Shown: piece after piece, positions 8,667 to 17,424 of the stretch
Layout: each line of letters begins with the position of its first letter
How positions within the stretch are numbered: the stretch's first letter is position 1
Origin: Chryseobacterium lathyri
GTDB taxonomy: Bacteria > Bacteroidota > Bacteroidia > Flavobacteriales > Weeksellaceae
Direction of reading: 5' to 3'
Assembly (NCBI RefSeq): GCF_030812195.1
Contig: NZ_JAUSSF010000001.1
Coordinates: forward strand, 1,488,001-1,552,000
Length of the DNA: 64,000 nucleotides
Notes under the pieces: generated by a model
Told to the model about the DNA's origin: nothing
Databases searched by the model: none
The model's input: only the letters and a program-made list of their open reading frames with translations
Program-made: the position numbers and the translations under genes

Positions 8667-11114
8667 TTAAAAATCTACAAAAACATCTTTTTTAATACTT
8701 TGATAAGCAGTGATTTCATCAAATTCATTCAAACTTAGTAAAACCATTTTTTTGAATTCATCATACTTTTTCCCGCGTGGAAGTTTAAGCATAATTTGGA
8801 ACTGATATAAATTATTAAGCCTTGCAATCTGTGCTCTTTCGGGTCCCAAAACACATTCTTCGGGAAGGTATTTTCTTAAAATAGATCCCAAAAACTGAGA
8901 GGCTCTGTTCACTTTGTCTTCTTTTCTGTGTTTCAGCTCGATCATAATCAGTTTCGTGAACGGCGGATAGTGGAATTTTTGGCGTTCAGTTAGGATATAT
9001 TTATAGATCTTTGCCGGATTATTCATCTTGATCAACTGGAAAACAGAATGATCGGGATTATAGGTCTGGATTAAAATTTTTCCTTTCCCCGAAACTCTTC
9101 CGGCTCTTCCTGAAACCTGGGTGATCAGTTGGTAAGCTCTTTCCTCAGCCCTGAAATCCTGGACATACAGCAGGGAATCTGCTTTAGGAATAGCCACAAG
9201 CTCAATATGATCAAAATCGAGTCCTTTTGATATCATCTGGGTTCCCACAATAATATCTGTTTCACCTTCTTCTATTTTTTCGTACAGCTTTTCATATGCA
9301 AACTTTTTACGCATAGAATCCACATCCATTCTGTCTACTTCATTGTCAGGAAACATTTTGGATACTTCCTCATGAATCTGTTCTACTCCTACTCCTCTTT
9401 CATTGAGGTTTTCTGAATGGCATTTCGGGCAGGTTCTCGGCTTTGAGGCTCTCTGTCCGCAGTAATGGCATTTCATTTCGTTGGCTGCCTTATGGTAGGT
9501 CATTACGACATCACAGTTTGAGCAGTAATTCACATAGCCACAGGTTTCGCATTCAATCACATTGGCATAACCACGACGGTTGTGAAGCACAATGGCCTGA
9601 TTTTTTTCGTCCAGTGTTTTCTTGATCTCATCAATTAAATGTAAAGAAAAGTTCCCGGAAACTTTTTTAGATTCCTGGGCTTCCTTAAAGTTGATGAGCT
9701 CATATTCCGGCAGGTTCACATTCCCGAATCTTTCATTCAGGAAAATATATTTTATTTTATCTTTTCTGGCGTTATAATAGCTTTCTACAGAAGGTGTTGC
9801 CGAACCCAGAATTACACCGGCTCCATAAGAATTACCTAAAACCAGCGCAGCATCTTTTGCATTGAAATAAGGGGAAGCTTCTCTCGGCCTGTATGCGGAA
9901 TCATGCTCCTCATCTACTATGATAAGTCCAAGATCCTGAAACGGCAGGAACAGGGCATTACGTGTTCCAATGAGTATTTTAATATCGTTCTGCTTGATTC
10001 TTCTCCAGACTTCAACCCGTTCAAAATCCGTTAATTTCTGATGATAGAAACCGAGCTGTCTTCCGTATTTTTTTTCTAATCTCTGAGTGATCTGCTTGGT
10101 CAGAGAAATCTCGGGAAGCAGGAACAGAACATTTTTCCCTTCCTGAATGCATTCTTCAATTTTCTCTAAATAAATATGGGTTTTTCCTGAGGAAGTAACA
10201 CCGTGCAGCAATACATTTTTCCCCTCCTTAAAGGCTTCATCAATTTCAGTTTTGGCTTCCTTCTGCTGTTCGGAAAGTTCTTCAAGCTCTTCAATTTCAC
10301 CTTCATAACTTTCGAGCCTGTCTTTCTGCATGTAATATTCTTCAACAAGACCCTTATCCGCAAGGGACTTAAAATGGGAGCTTCCAAAATATCCATCTTC
10401 GAAAAGTTCAGATTTTTTAATTGCAACTTCCGGATGCTCGGTTTGCTTTTCCAAAATAGCCAGAAAAAGATCTTTCTGCTTAGGAGCTTTATTCAGTTTT
10501 AAAAGAATATCCGTGAGATTCTGGTTGTTTAAAACCGCATCATCGATCCTTACATAGGCTACTTCTTTAGCTTTATATTTTTCTGCAATTTTTTCATCAA
10601 TTTCAATATACTGCAGATCGATCAGGGAATTAATTGTTTTGATGATATCTTTTTTAGGGATAAATGCTTCAATATCCGTAAGGTTGATGAGCTGGCGTAC
10701 TTCCAATGCCTGGATAAGGTACATTTCATTCACATCCAGATTTTCAAAATCAACTGTTATATTAGGTTTTAATTTTAAATAGGTTTCGCTTTCCAGTTTC
10801 AAAGAAGATGGAAATGCAAAACGGTAAATCTCTCCAAGCCCGCACAAATAATATGCTGAAAGCCAGTTCCAGAAGTTGATCTGCTCTTCGGGAAGGATGG
10901 GTTTATCATCCAAAATACTGATCACTTCTTTCGCCACAAAATTCTCCGGTGCGTTATCATGAAGTTCAAAAACGATCCCGGTATAAATTTTCTTTCCTCC
11001 AAACGGTACCAGCACACGCATTCCCTGCTGAATTACAGACATCAGTTCTTCAGGAACTTTGTAGGTGAAAGATCCTTTTAAATTAAGTGGTAAAACGATT
11101 TGGGCGTACTGCAA
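8667..11114 (-). CDS. priA: Primosomal protein N' (replication restart helicase PriA)
   Basis: An 815-residue superfamily 2 helicase. The N-terminal DNA-binding region is followed by Walker A GVTSSGKT at 305-312 and the DEEH box at 401-404. Eight cysteines (522, 525, 531, 534, 549, 552, 562, 565) form the two zinc sites inside the helicase core, and GRAGR marks the C-terminal helicase lobe. PriA recognises stalled forks and reloads the replisome. The start appears to be TTG at 11114 (MQYAQIVLPL), because the family begins exactly here and no ATG or GTG is available upstream in frame before the non-coding gap. The length matches other Flavobacteriia proteins. Confidence 0.95.
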   Translation of the reverse strand: MQYAQIVLPLNLKGSFTYKVPEELMSVIQQGMRVLVPFGGKKIYTGIVFELHDNAPENFVAKEVISILDDKPILPEEQINFWNWLSAYYLCGLGEIYRFAFPSSLKLESETYLKLKPNITVDFENLDVNEMYLIQALEVRQLINLTDIEAFIPKKDIIKTINSLIDLQYIEIDEKIAEKYKAKEVAYVRIDDAVLNNQNLTDILLKLNKAPKQKDLFLAILEKQTEHPEVAIKKSELFEDGYFGSSHFKSLADKGLVEEYYMQKDRLESYEGEIEELEELSEQQKEAKTEIDEAFKEGKNVLLHGVTSSGKTHIYLEKIEECIQEGKNVLFLLPEISLTKQITQRLEKKYGRQLGFYHQKLTDFERVEVWRRIKQNDIKILIGTRNALFLPFQDLGLIIVDEEHDSAYRPREASPYFNAKDAALVLGNSYGAGVILGSATPSVESYYNARKDKIKYIFLNERFGNVNLPEYELINFKEAQESKKVSGNFSLHLIDEIKKTLDEKNQAIVLHNRRGYANVIECETCGYVNYCSNCDVVMTYHKAANEMKCHYCGQRASKPRTCPKCHSENLNERGVGVEQIHEEVSKMFPDNEVDRMDVDSMRKKFAYEKLYEKIEEGETDIIVGTQMISKGLDFDHIELVAIPKADSLLYVQDFRAEERAYQLITQVSGRAGRVSGKGKILIQTYNPDHSVFQLIKMNNPAKIYKYILTERQKFHYPPFTKLIMIELKHRKEDKVNRASQFLGSILRKYLPEECVLGPERAQIARLNNLYQFQIMLKLPRGKKYDEFKKMVLLSLNEFDEITAYQSIKKDVFVDF

Positions 11115-11177
11115 GGGAAATTTTTAAAGTGTAAAATTAGATTTTTCTTTAGAGAACTGCAATTTTTTGTTGAGATA

Positions 11178-11296
11178 CGCCAACGTCATTACGGAGAAGC
11201 ATCTCTATATAGATTGCTCTTTTAACTCTCGCAGATGAGCAGATCTGGCAGATGTTTGTGTTATTTTTGATCTGTTCAATCTCTGAGATCATTCTC
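11178..11296. repeat. Degenerate REP-like half element and short CTCTCG-AGAT repeat
   Basis: GTCATTACGGAGAAGCATCTC at 11185-11205 resembles one arm of the TGTCAT palindromes in this window, but the second arm (GAGATCATTCTC near 11285) is only loosely matched. Inside lies CTCTCGCAGATGAGCAGAT (11227-11245), which matches the reverse complement of 20745-20763. This looks like decayed repeat DNA. Confidence 0.4.
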
Positions 11297-11317
11297 AGCT
11301 TATATTAGAAAATATTT

Positions 11318-12229
11318 TTAGAAAAGTAATTCTATGACATGATACCAAACTGCCGAAGTAAGAAACCCAACAATAATACTGAAACCAATAATAAGATTGG
11401 TAAGCTTGGTATTTAACCTGAACTGTTCTGCAATAATACTTGAGGTAACAACAGTAGGCATTGCAGCTTCAAATACAGTGATCTTTGCCACATCTCCTTT
11501 TATATTGAAGAGCATGGCCAGACCAAGAACAATAGCCGGGGCCAAGATCAGTTTATAGAGCATAGAAACAGACATCTGAGGGATAAGTTTTTTCCATCCA
11601 TTGAATTTCAGCTGAAGTCCGACTGAAAATAATGCTAATGGACTTATGGTTGCTGCAAGTTTATCAAAAAAAGGTTCTGCTAATGTAAAATCAATAAACT
11701 GAGATAATATCAATGCTGCAACACACCCTATCAATGGCGGAAAGGTAATCAGCCTCTTTAAAATAAATTTTGCACTTACCTTTCTGGACCTGCTTCCTCC
11801 TTTCACTGCCGCAATGATTCCTAATGTGGAAAGGGCAAAAAACATGGTCTGGTCACAAATAATGGCAATACTTAAAAGACTTTCGCCATAAAATGCACTA
11901 ATGAGAGGGAAACCGATAAAGGATGTATTGCTGTAACCGCTTGTCAGTTCCAGTGTGCTTCTGGACCGCCTTGAATAGCCCTTACTTTTACTGTAAAACA
12001 TCATAAAGAAGAAACAGAAAACAGAAACAAGTAAGGTAGCCACAATGGGGAATAGCATTTCTGTTGTCCATTTAATTTTTGGCAGGTATTTAAAAGAAAC
12101 TGCGGGCAGGGCAAGGCACAGAATCCAGGTATTAATGCCTTTGTGAGCATCGGGATGGATAGATTTTGTTGCTTTGAATACCATTCCGGTAATAATGCAC
12201 ACTGCAATCAGAACAAAATTTACCATCAT
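11318..12229 (-). CDS. AEC-family (auxin efflux carrier-like) membrane transporter
   Basis: A 303-residue protein with about ten hydrophobic helices in two groups, the layout of the AEC family. The segment ELTSGYSNTSFIGFPLI contains the conserved Asn-rich crossing loop (YSNTSFIGFP), and ITVFEAAMPTVVTS is the matching C-terminal motif. Bacterial members carry malate, malonate or other organic acids, so no substrate is assigned. It starts ATGATG. A TAnnTTTG element lies 17 bases upstream. It is a single-gene unit between priA and the glycan block and nothing ties it to either. Confidence 0.88.
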   Translation of the reverse strand: MMVNFVLIAVCIITGMVFKATKSIHPDAHKGINTWILCLALPAVSFKYLPKIKWTTEMLFPIVATLLVSVFCFFFMMFYSKSKGYSRRSRSTLELTSGYSNTSFIGFPLISAFYGESLLSIAIICDQTMFFALSTLGIIAAVKGGSRSRKVSAKFILKRLITFPPLIGCVAALILSQFIDFTLAEPFFDKLAATISPLALFSVGLQLKFNGWKKLIPQMSVSMLYKLILAPAIVLGLAMLFNIKGDVAKITVFEAAMPTVVTSSIIAEQFRLNTKLTNLIIGFSIIVGFLTSAVWYHVIELLF

Positions 12230-12246
12230 ATTTAAAAAATATAATA

Positions 12247-12254
12247 CAAAGTTA
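12247..12254 (-). promoter_or_regulatory. -7 promoter element for the AEC transporter
   Basis: TAACTTTG on the minus strand matches TAnnTTTG exactly and is 18 bases from the ATG. Confidence 0.6.
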
Positions 12255-12335
12255 CGGTTGATTTTTTAGTTATGACCTCAAAAAAATATTTTTTAAGCCC
12301 TCGCTGATTAAACAGGTTTTGTTGTGTTTTGATAC

Positions 12336-14822
12336 TTAATCCTGCAAAGTATCCCAAAGGCTTAACACTTCGATATTTTCCAAAGGTTTTGAAAGTTTTA
12401 TCTTTTTTAATGTACCGGGAAAGAGATCAAAGAAGTTATCACTGAAATGGGTATCGCCTATCAGATAAACATCTTTTGCCAGAACATCTGTAGAAATTCC
12501 GATCTCATCTGCTGTGATTCTCTTAATCTTAATAGCAGGTTTTGTCAACTGCAGATCTTTAGGTTTGGAAAAGAAATAGTGATTGACAGCAATAGCTTTC
12601 CCATTATTATCTTTTAATGTAAACTGCAAAAAGGTTTTATTTCTGTCCGTTTCAGGAATTATTTTTTTAATTTCAAGAGGTTCAAATCTTAGAATAGTCT
12701 CTAATACTTTCCCTTTTGAATCTGCCACTGTTTCTTTTAAAACTTTACCATCAAAATTTATTGCCTTAATTTCTAATTTAACATCATTGAAATGTTCCAT
12801 TCCGTCATTAACCGCATAAAAGCTTAAAAAACCTTCTTTTTCGTCAACCAAAATAACCTGTTGCTCAAAGCTTTTCTTCATCTGGTAATGCAAAGCTTTC
12901 CAGTTTCCTGAATAATCAATGGACGACCAGGAAACAACCGGCCAGCAGTCATTGAGCTGCCAATATAATGTCCCCATATTATAGGGTTTTGCCCGGCGGT
13001 GGGCTTCTACGGCAATTCTCATTCCACGGGCCTGAAGCAGTTGGGAAATATAAGTATACTTCACAAAATCTGCAGGGGTTTTATAGTCCCTTTTCATATA
13101 TTCAGTGATGATATCCCAGCCTCTGGTATTTTTTTCATGGGCTTTAACAACCGGATTCTGAAGGCTGAGATCCGGAGTTCCGGCAAACATAGATTTCATA
13201 GTTTCCAGGCTTGGCATTCCCTGAAAACCATATTCTGACATGAATCTTCCTACTTTCTCATTATAAATCTCAAACGGCTGCTCACCCCACCAAACACCCC
13301 AATAATGGGAATCTCCTTCTGTAAGGCTTTCCTGATGTCCCCATCCAATAGACGGTGAGCTCGGCCAATAGATATTTTTATCCGGAGTAAGAATTTCTTT
13401 CATTGTATGAGGAATCACTTCATGAAACAACTTTTTATAGTCTTTCCAAACCTGAAGGGAATCATTTTTTGAGTATTTGAATTGTTTCTGATAGCCCCAG
13501 TTGACAATAGCTTCATCAATTTCATTATTTCCACACCACAAAGCAATAGAAGGATGATTCTGAAGCCTGCTGATCTGATCTTTTACCTCTTCTTTTACGT
13601 TATTTAAAAAATCTTCATCAGCAGGATAAAAGCTTCCTGCAAACATGAAATCCTGCCAAACCAAAATACCGTTTTCGTCACAGGCTTTGTAGAATTCATC
13701 ATCTTCATAGATGCCGCCACCCCAGACACGGATCATATTCATATTGGCATTTTTGGCGTCTTTGATGAGCTTCCGGTATTTTTCTTTGGTTATTCTGGGT
13801 GAAAAGCTGTCGGAAGGAATCCAATTGGTTCCTTTTGCATATAACGGTTTTCCATTGACTTTAAAATAGAAAGATTTTCCGGCTGGATCTTTCTCCTGAA
13901 TTAAATCAATGGTTCTTAGCCCAATTCTTTCGGTTTTTTCAGAAAGGATTTTTGAATCTTTTTGCAGAGAAATTTTTATGTCATATAAATTAGGATCGCC
14001 CCATCCATTGGGCTGCCAAAGTTTTGGATTGCTAATTTTAAGAGGAATCTGGATCTTATTTCCACCTTTTTTTAATTGAAATTTATTTGAGTGATTATTA
14101 ATTAAAATAGAGTATTCACCTTCTTTATCTGCAAAAATTTCTGTTTGAATATTAAGTTCTGCTTGTTGTTTTGTCAGGCTTTTTTGCTCAATTTTTATAT
14201 TTTTTAATTGAGCAAGATTCCAGAAATGCAGTTCTACATCTTTCCAGATTCCGGCAGTAACCAGTCTCGGGCCCCAATCCCATCCAAACTGATACTGAGC
14301 TTTCCTTACAAAACTCCTGGGTGACTCCGGCATGGTAAACGGAACTTTCCCAGCCAGTTCTTTTCCTTCCTTCACAGCCGACCTGAATTTAATTTTCAGT
14401 TCGTTATCTCCTTCTTTCAGAAATTCTTTTACAGAAATTTCCCATTTCCTGAACATATTGTCTGTTTTTTTCAGCAGTTTTCCATTCAGATAAATTTCTG
14501 AGAAGGTATCAAGTCCGTTAAAAATAAGATCAGCAAGATCATTTACCAGCTCTTTTGATGATATTTTAAAACTGGTTTTATATTCCCAGTCTTCATTTTC
14601 TATCCACTGTACTTTCTTCTCATTATCATCTTTAAAAGGATCGGGAATGATCTTATTATCCATCAGATCAAGATGAACAGTACCCGGAATTTTTGCAGGC
14701 AGCCAGTTTTGCTCCTGCATATTTTTGAACTCCCATTTTTCGGAAGTCAGGCTTCGTTCTGTTATCTGGGCATTCACCATACTCTGAATAAAAAGGAAAG
14801 CAAAAAGGATTGATCTATTCAT
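12336..14822 (-). CDS. Glycoside hydrolase family 2 beta-mannosidase (exported)
   Basis: An 828-residue protein with signal peptide MNRSILFAFLFIQSMVNAQ. The sugar-binding sandwich domain covers about 20-200, the Ig-like domain 205-300 and the TIM barrel about 310-640. The acid/base is Glu434 in WCGNNEID and the nucleophile Glu530 in SEYGFQG. The pattern QFGWDWGPRL and the KVPF region are typical of beta-mannosidases rather than beta-galactosidases. It hydrolyses terminal beta-linked mannose, such as Man-beta-1,4-GlcNAc in N-glycans or manno-oligosaccharides. The absence of a T9SS tail suggests the periplasm. It is the last gene of the glycan block, separated from cutC by a REP-like palindrome. 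Confidence 0.9.
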   Translation of the reverse strand: MNRSILFAFLFIQSMVNAQITERSLTSEKWEFKNMQEQNWLPAKIPGTVHLDLMDNKIIPDPFKDDNEKKVQWIENEDWEYKTSFKISSKELVNDLADLIFNGLDTFSEIYLNGKLLKKTDNMFRKWEISVKEFLKEGDNELKIKFRSAVKEGKELAGKVPFTMPESPRSFVRKAQYQFGWDWGPRLVTAGIWKDVELHFWNLAQLKNIKIEQKSLTKQQAELNIQTEIFADKEGEYSILINNHSNKFQLKKGGNKIQIPLKISNPKLWQPNGWGDPNLYDIKISLQKDSKILSEKTERIGLRTIDLIQEKDPAGKSFYFKVNGKPLYAKGTNWIPSDSFSPRITKEKYRKLIKDAKNANMNMIRVWGGGIYEDDEFYKACDENGILVWQDFMFAGSFYPADEDFLNNVKEEVKDQISRLQNHPSIALWCGNNEIDEAIVNWGYQKQFKYSKNDSLQVWKDYKKLFHEVIPHTMKEILTPDKNIYWPSSPSIGWGHQESLTEGDSHYWGVWWGEQPFEIYNEKVGRFMSEYGFQGMPSLETMKSMFAGTPDLSLQNPVVKAHEKNTRGWDIITEYMKRDYKTPADFVKYTYISQLLQARGMRIAVEAHRRAKPYNMGTLYWQLNDCWPVVSWSSIDYSGNWKALHYQMKKSFEQQVILVDEKEGFLSFYAVNDGMEHFNDVKLEIKAINFDGKVLKETVADSKGKVLETILRFEPLEIKKIIPETDRNKTFLQFTLKDNNGKAIAVNHYFFSKPKDLQLTKPAIKIKRITADEIGISTDVLAKDVYLIGDTHFSDNFFDLFPGTLKKIKLSKPLENIEVLSLWDTLQD

Positions 14823-14870
14823 TAAGAAACTGGTTTAAAAATTTATAAATTTAAGCTTTAAATACTCACT

Positions 14871-14949
14871 TTGTCATTCGAGGAACAAAGGAATCTGTTA
14901 TTAATTATTAAGATTCTTCCACTCCATTTTGTTTCGTTCAGAATGACAA
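14871..14949. repeat. REP-like imperfect palindrome, family TGTCAT, copy 2
   Basis: The left arm 14871-14896 starts TTGTCATTCGAGG and ends AATCT. The right arm 14911-14949 starts AGATTCTTCC and ends GAATGACAA, with about 13 extra bases. It lies in the 151-base gap between cutC and the GH2 gene, where it could form a hairpin in the transcript. Confidence 0.7.
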
Positions 14950-14973
14950 CGCTATTCATATCACTTCTAAAAT

Positions 14974-15636
14974 TTAACTATTTTTCAAACTCAGGACCTC
15001 ATCTGGGTTGGCAAAAGCCCCGCCGTCTGTAATTGCTGAGGAATGGAAATAAGCGGCATTTGTAAATTGCCTGATCTCTTCAATATTGGTTGAACGAAGT
15101 CCGCCTCCAACCAGAATTTCTATTCTTCCATTGGAAAGCTCAACCAGTTTTTTCAGGTTTTCTTTACCTTCAGAAACATTTGGCTTCTGACCTGAGGTGA
15201 GGATGGTTTTAAAGCCGCAGTCAATAACTTTTTCCAGGGAACCTTCAAGGTTTTTTGCTCTGTCAAAAGCACGGTGAAAAGTACAGGGAAGTGGATCTGC
15301 CATTTCAATCAATATTCTGTTTTGTTCTACATTGACCTCATCATTTTCATTTAAAATACCAAAAACAAAACCATCTACTTTTAGAGATTTCAACTGTGTC
15401 AGGTCTTTTTTCATCTGTTCAAATTCAGCATCTGAATAAGTAAAATCGCCACCTCTGGGCCTGATCATCACAAAAATCGGTATATTTATTTTTTCTCTTA
15501 GCGCTTTTGTTGTTTCAAAATCAGGCGTTGTTCCTCCTTCATTCAATCCGTCACATAATTCTATTCTGTCGGCTCTGTTTTCAAATGCAGTCATTGCCGA
15601 TTCGGGATTGAAACATGCTATTTCTATTTTTGACAT
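14974..15636 (-). CDS. cutC: CutC-family TIM-barrel protein (copper homeostasis annotation doubtful)
   Basis: A 220-residue cytosolic protein of the CutC family (usual length 210-250). Recognisable segments are EIACFNPESAMTAFENRADRIELC, the GGTTPDF loop, the MIRPRGGDF loop and TFHRAFD at about 117-123. CutC was first described as a copper-tolerance factor in Escherichia coli, but its biochemical activity is not settled. Here there is no copper gene nearby. Instead it sits 16 bases after a lipoprotein and next to glycosylasparaginase and beta-mannosidase, which points to sugar or glycoconjugate catabolism. The start ATG at 15636 matches the family N-terminus. Confidence 0.88.
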   Translation of the reverse strand: MSKIEIACFNPESAMTAFENRADRIELCDGLNEGGTTPDFETTKALREKINIPIFVMIRPRGGDFTYSDAEFEQMKKDLTQLKSLKVDGFVFGILNENDEVNVEQNRILIEMADPLPCTFHRAFDRAKNLEGSLEKVIDCGFKTILTSGQKPNVSEGKENLKKLVELSNGRIEILVGGGLRSTNIEEIRQFTNAAYFHSSAITDGGAFANPDEVLSLKNS

Positions 15637-15652
15637 TTTGTTTATTTAAATT

Positions 15653-16201
15653 TTACTCTTCTTCGATAACATCCGCTATCAGAAATCTATCTTTTGACTT
15701 TATGACTTTTATTTGACGAGAATATTTAGCTTTGAAACCATCATCTGCTAAAACTGCATGAAAAACATAACTGTTTTCTGACGAAGACTTTAAGTCACAA
15801 TTTCTAACTTCAATATTAATCCAATCCTGTCCGGAAATAAGGAATCCTGAATTTATTCCAGCTTTATCTGTATCAAATTTACCTTTCCATTTGTCCTGGA
15901 ATTCTTTTAAGGTAAGGCTTCCGTCAACATCCATATCAACATTCATTGCATCTGTTTTATATTCGTAATATTCTTTGGTGGTTATTTCCTGCATTTCTTT
16001 ATCCAAACTTCTCAGGTCTTCTTTAAAGTAATTTTTGATGCTTTTTTCGAGCCATTCTTTTGCTTCTTCAGATTCATTGGGCTTATTTTCAGCTGGTACA
16101 ATTTCTTTGGGAAGAGATTCCTGCCTTATAACAGCCTCTTTCTTCTTTTCCTCTTTACACGCTGCCATTAAAAATAAAGATACAATGATTAGGTTTTTCA
16201 T
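15653..16201 (-). CDS. Hypothetical lipoprotein in the glycan block
   Basis: A 182-residue protein with signal and lipobox LMAAC (Cys at 15), followed by a charged Lys/Glu linker. The mature domain is mixed alpha/beta with the motif MDVDGSLTLKEFQDKWKGKF, and resembles no family I recognise. It should be anchored in the inner or outer membrane facing the periplasm. It stands between glycosylasparaginase (66 bases) and cutC (16 bases) and is probably cotranscribed with them. A role in the same pathway is only inference from position. Confidence 0.75.
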   Translation of the reverse strand: MKNLIIVSLFLMAACKEEKKKEAVIRQESLPKEIVPAENKPNESEEAKEWLEKSIKNYFKEDLRSLDKEMQEITTKEYYEYKTDAMNVDMDVDGSLTLKEFQDKWKGKFDTDKAGINSGFLISGQDWINIEVRNCDLKSSSENSYVFHAVLADDGFKAKYSRQIKVIKSKDRFLIADVIEEE

Positions 16202-16267
16202 ATTCCTATTAATATTTTAAATTTTGGTTAAAGCCTTGATATGTCTTTTTGAATTTTAATAAAGCTT

Positions 16268-17260
16268 TTATTTTAATGCAAATTCTGGCTTTTCCAAACG
16301 GTTTCCTCTCTGGTCATAGACCGCAAAATTAAATCCATCCTGAATGCAGTAAGAACCATATTCTCCTTTTTTATTTAAGGCAATAAAACCAACCTGGATA
16401 TCTTTCAGGTTTTTATTTCTTCTTTGAGCAATTTTCACAATTCTTTCAACGGCTTCTTTACAGGCCTGTTGAGGATTTCTTCCCTGCCGCATCAACTCAA
16501 CTACCAGATGTGTCCCGACTGTACGGATCACTTCTTCGCCATGGCCTGTAGCCGTAGCGGCCCCCACTTCATTGTCTACAAATAAGCCGGCCCCAATGAT
16601 GGGAGAATCTCCTACCCTGCCATGCATTTTAAAAGCCATTCCACTGGTGGTACAGGCACCGGAAAGATTTCCCTGTGCATCAAGAGCGATCATCCCAATA
16701 GTATCATGGTTTTCAATATTGGCAACTGGTTTGTATTCGCTGGTTTTCAGCCATTCTTTCCATTCTTTTTCGGAATCGGGGGTGAGAAGGTTTTCTTTTT
16801 TAAAACCTTGCGACAATGCAAACTGCAGCGCCCCATCTCCAACCAGCATAACATGCGGAGTTTTTTCCATAACGGCTCTGGCCACGGAAATAGGGTTTTT
16901 AACATACTCTAAACAGGCTACCGAACCAATATTATAGTTTTCATCCATAATACAGGCGTCAAGGGTCACTCTGCCATCCCTGTCCGGACGTCCGCCATAG
17001 CCGACACTTCTTTCATTGGGATCCAGTTCTACCAGACGAACTCCTTTTTCCACGGCATCCAGGGCTTTTCCGCCTTTTCCCAAAATGGTCCAGGCTTCTT
17101 CATTGGCTTTCAGCCCAAAATCCCAGGTGGAAAGAACAATAGGTTTACCAGCAGTTTTCGGATTATCAGGAAGTTCCCCGGCAATCAGGTCCAGTGGATT
17201 TACAGCAAGTGCCAGGGAAGCAGCAGCCGTTTTTTTAATGAAGTTTCGTCTACTTTGCAT
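16268..17260 (-). CDS. N4-(beta-N-acetylglucosaminyl)-L-asparaginase (glycosylasparaginase)
   Basis: A 330-residue Ntn-hydrolase precursor. The autocleavage site is His-Asp-Thr187 in ENHDTIGM. Cutting before Thr187 makes the alpha and beta subunits and exposes the catalytic Thr. It cleaves the bond between GlcNAc and Asn in glycopeptides, the last step in N-glycoprotein breakdown. The well-studied enzyme from Elizabethkingia (Flavobacterium) meningoseptica has the same layout. The N-terminus MQSRRNFIKKTAAAS has an RR motif and hydrophobic stretch, so export through the Tat pathway, already folded, is likely. It leads a unit with the lipoprotein and cutC. Confidence 0.93.
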   Translation of the reverse strand: MQSRRNFIKKTAAASLALAVNPLDLIAGELPDNPKTAGKPIVLSTWDFGLKANEEAWTILGKGGKALDAVEKGVRLVELDPNERSVGYGGRPDRDGRVTLDACIMDENYNIGSVACLEYVKNPISVARAVMEKTPHVMLVGDGALQFALSQGFKKENLLTPDSEKEWKEWLKTSEYKPVANIENHDTIGMIALDAQGNLSGACTTSGMAFKMHGRVGDSPIIGAGLFVDNEVGAATATGHGEEVIRTVGTHLVVELMRQGRNPQQACKEAVERIVKIAQRRNKNLKDIQVGFIALNKKGEYGSYCIQDGFNFAVYDQRGNRLEKPEFALK

Positions 17261-17314
17261 GTTCAGATATATTTGCCCTCCAAATTAGCAATTTTCCCGC
17301 TAGCAGAAAAGGAA

Positions 17315-17344
17315 AAAGACCATAGAATATACACTATGGCCTTT
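17315..17344 (-). terminator. Terminator of the GH20 gene
   Basis: AAAGACCATAG and CTATGGCCTTT pair over 11 bases with one G-T or mismatch step, and T residues follow on the minus strand. It lies 80 bases after the GH20 stop and separates GH20 from the glycosylasparaginase unit. Confidence 0.7.
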
Positions 17345-17424
17345 TATTTTTTTTCAGGATCAATGTTATCATTGATGTATCAAAACAGCATCGGATATTA
17401 TTTCATATAGATCTGGGCTTTGGG

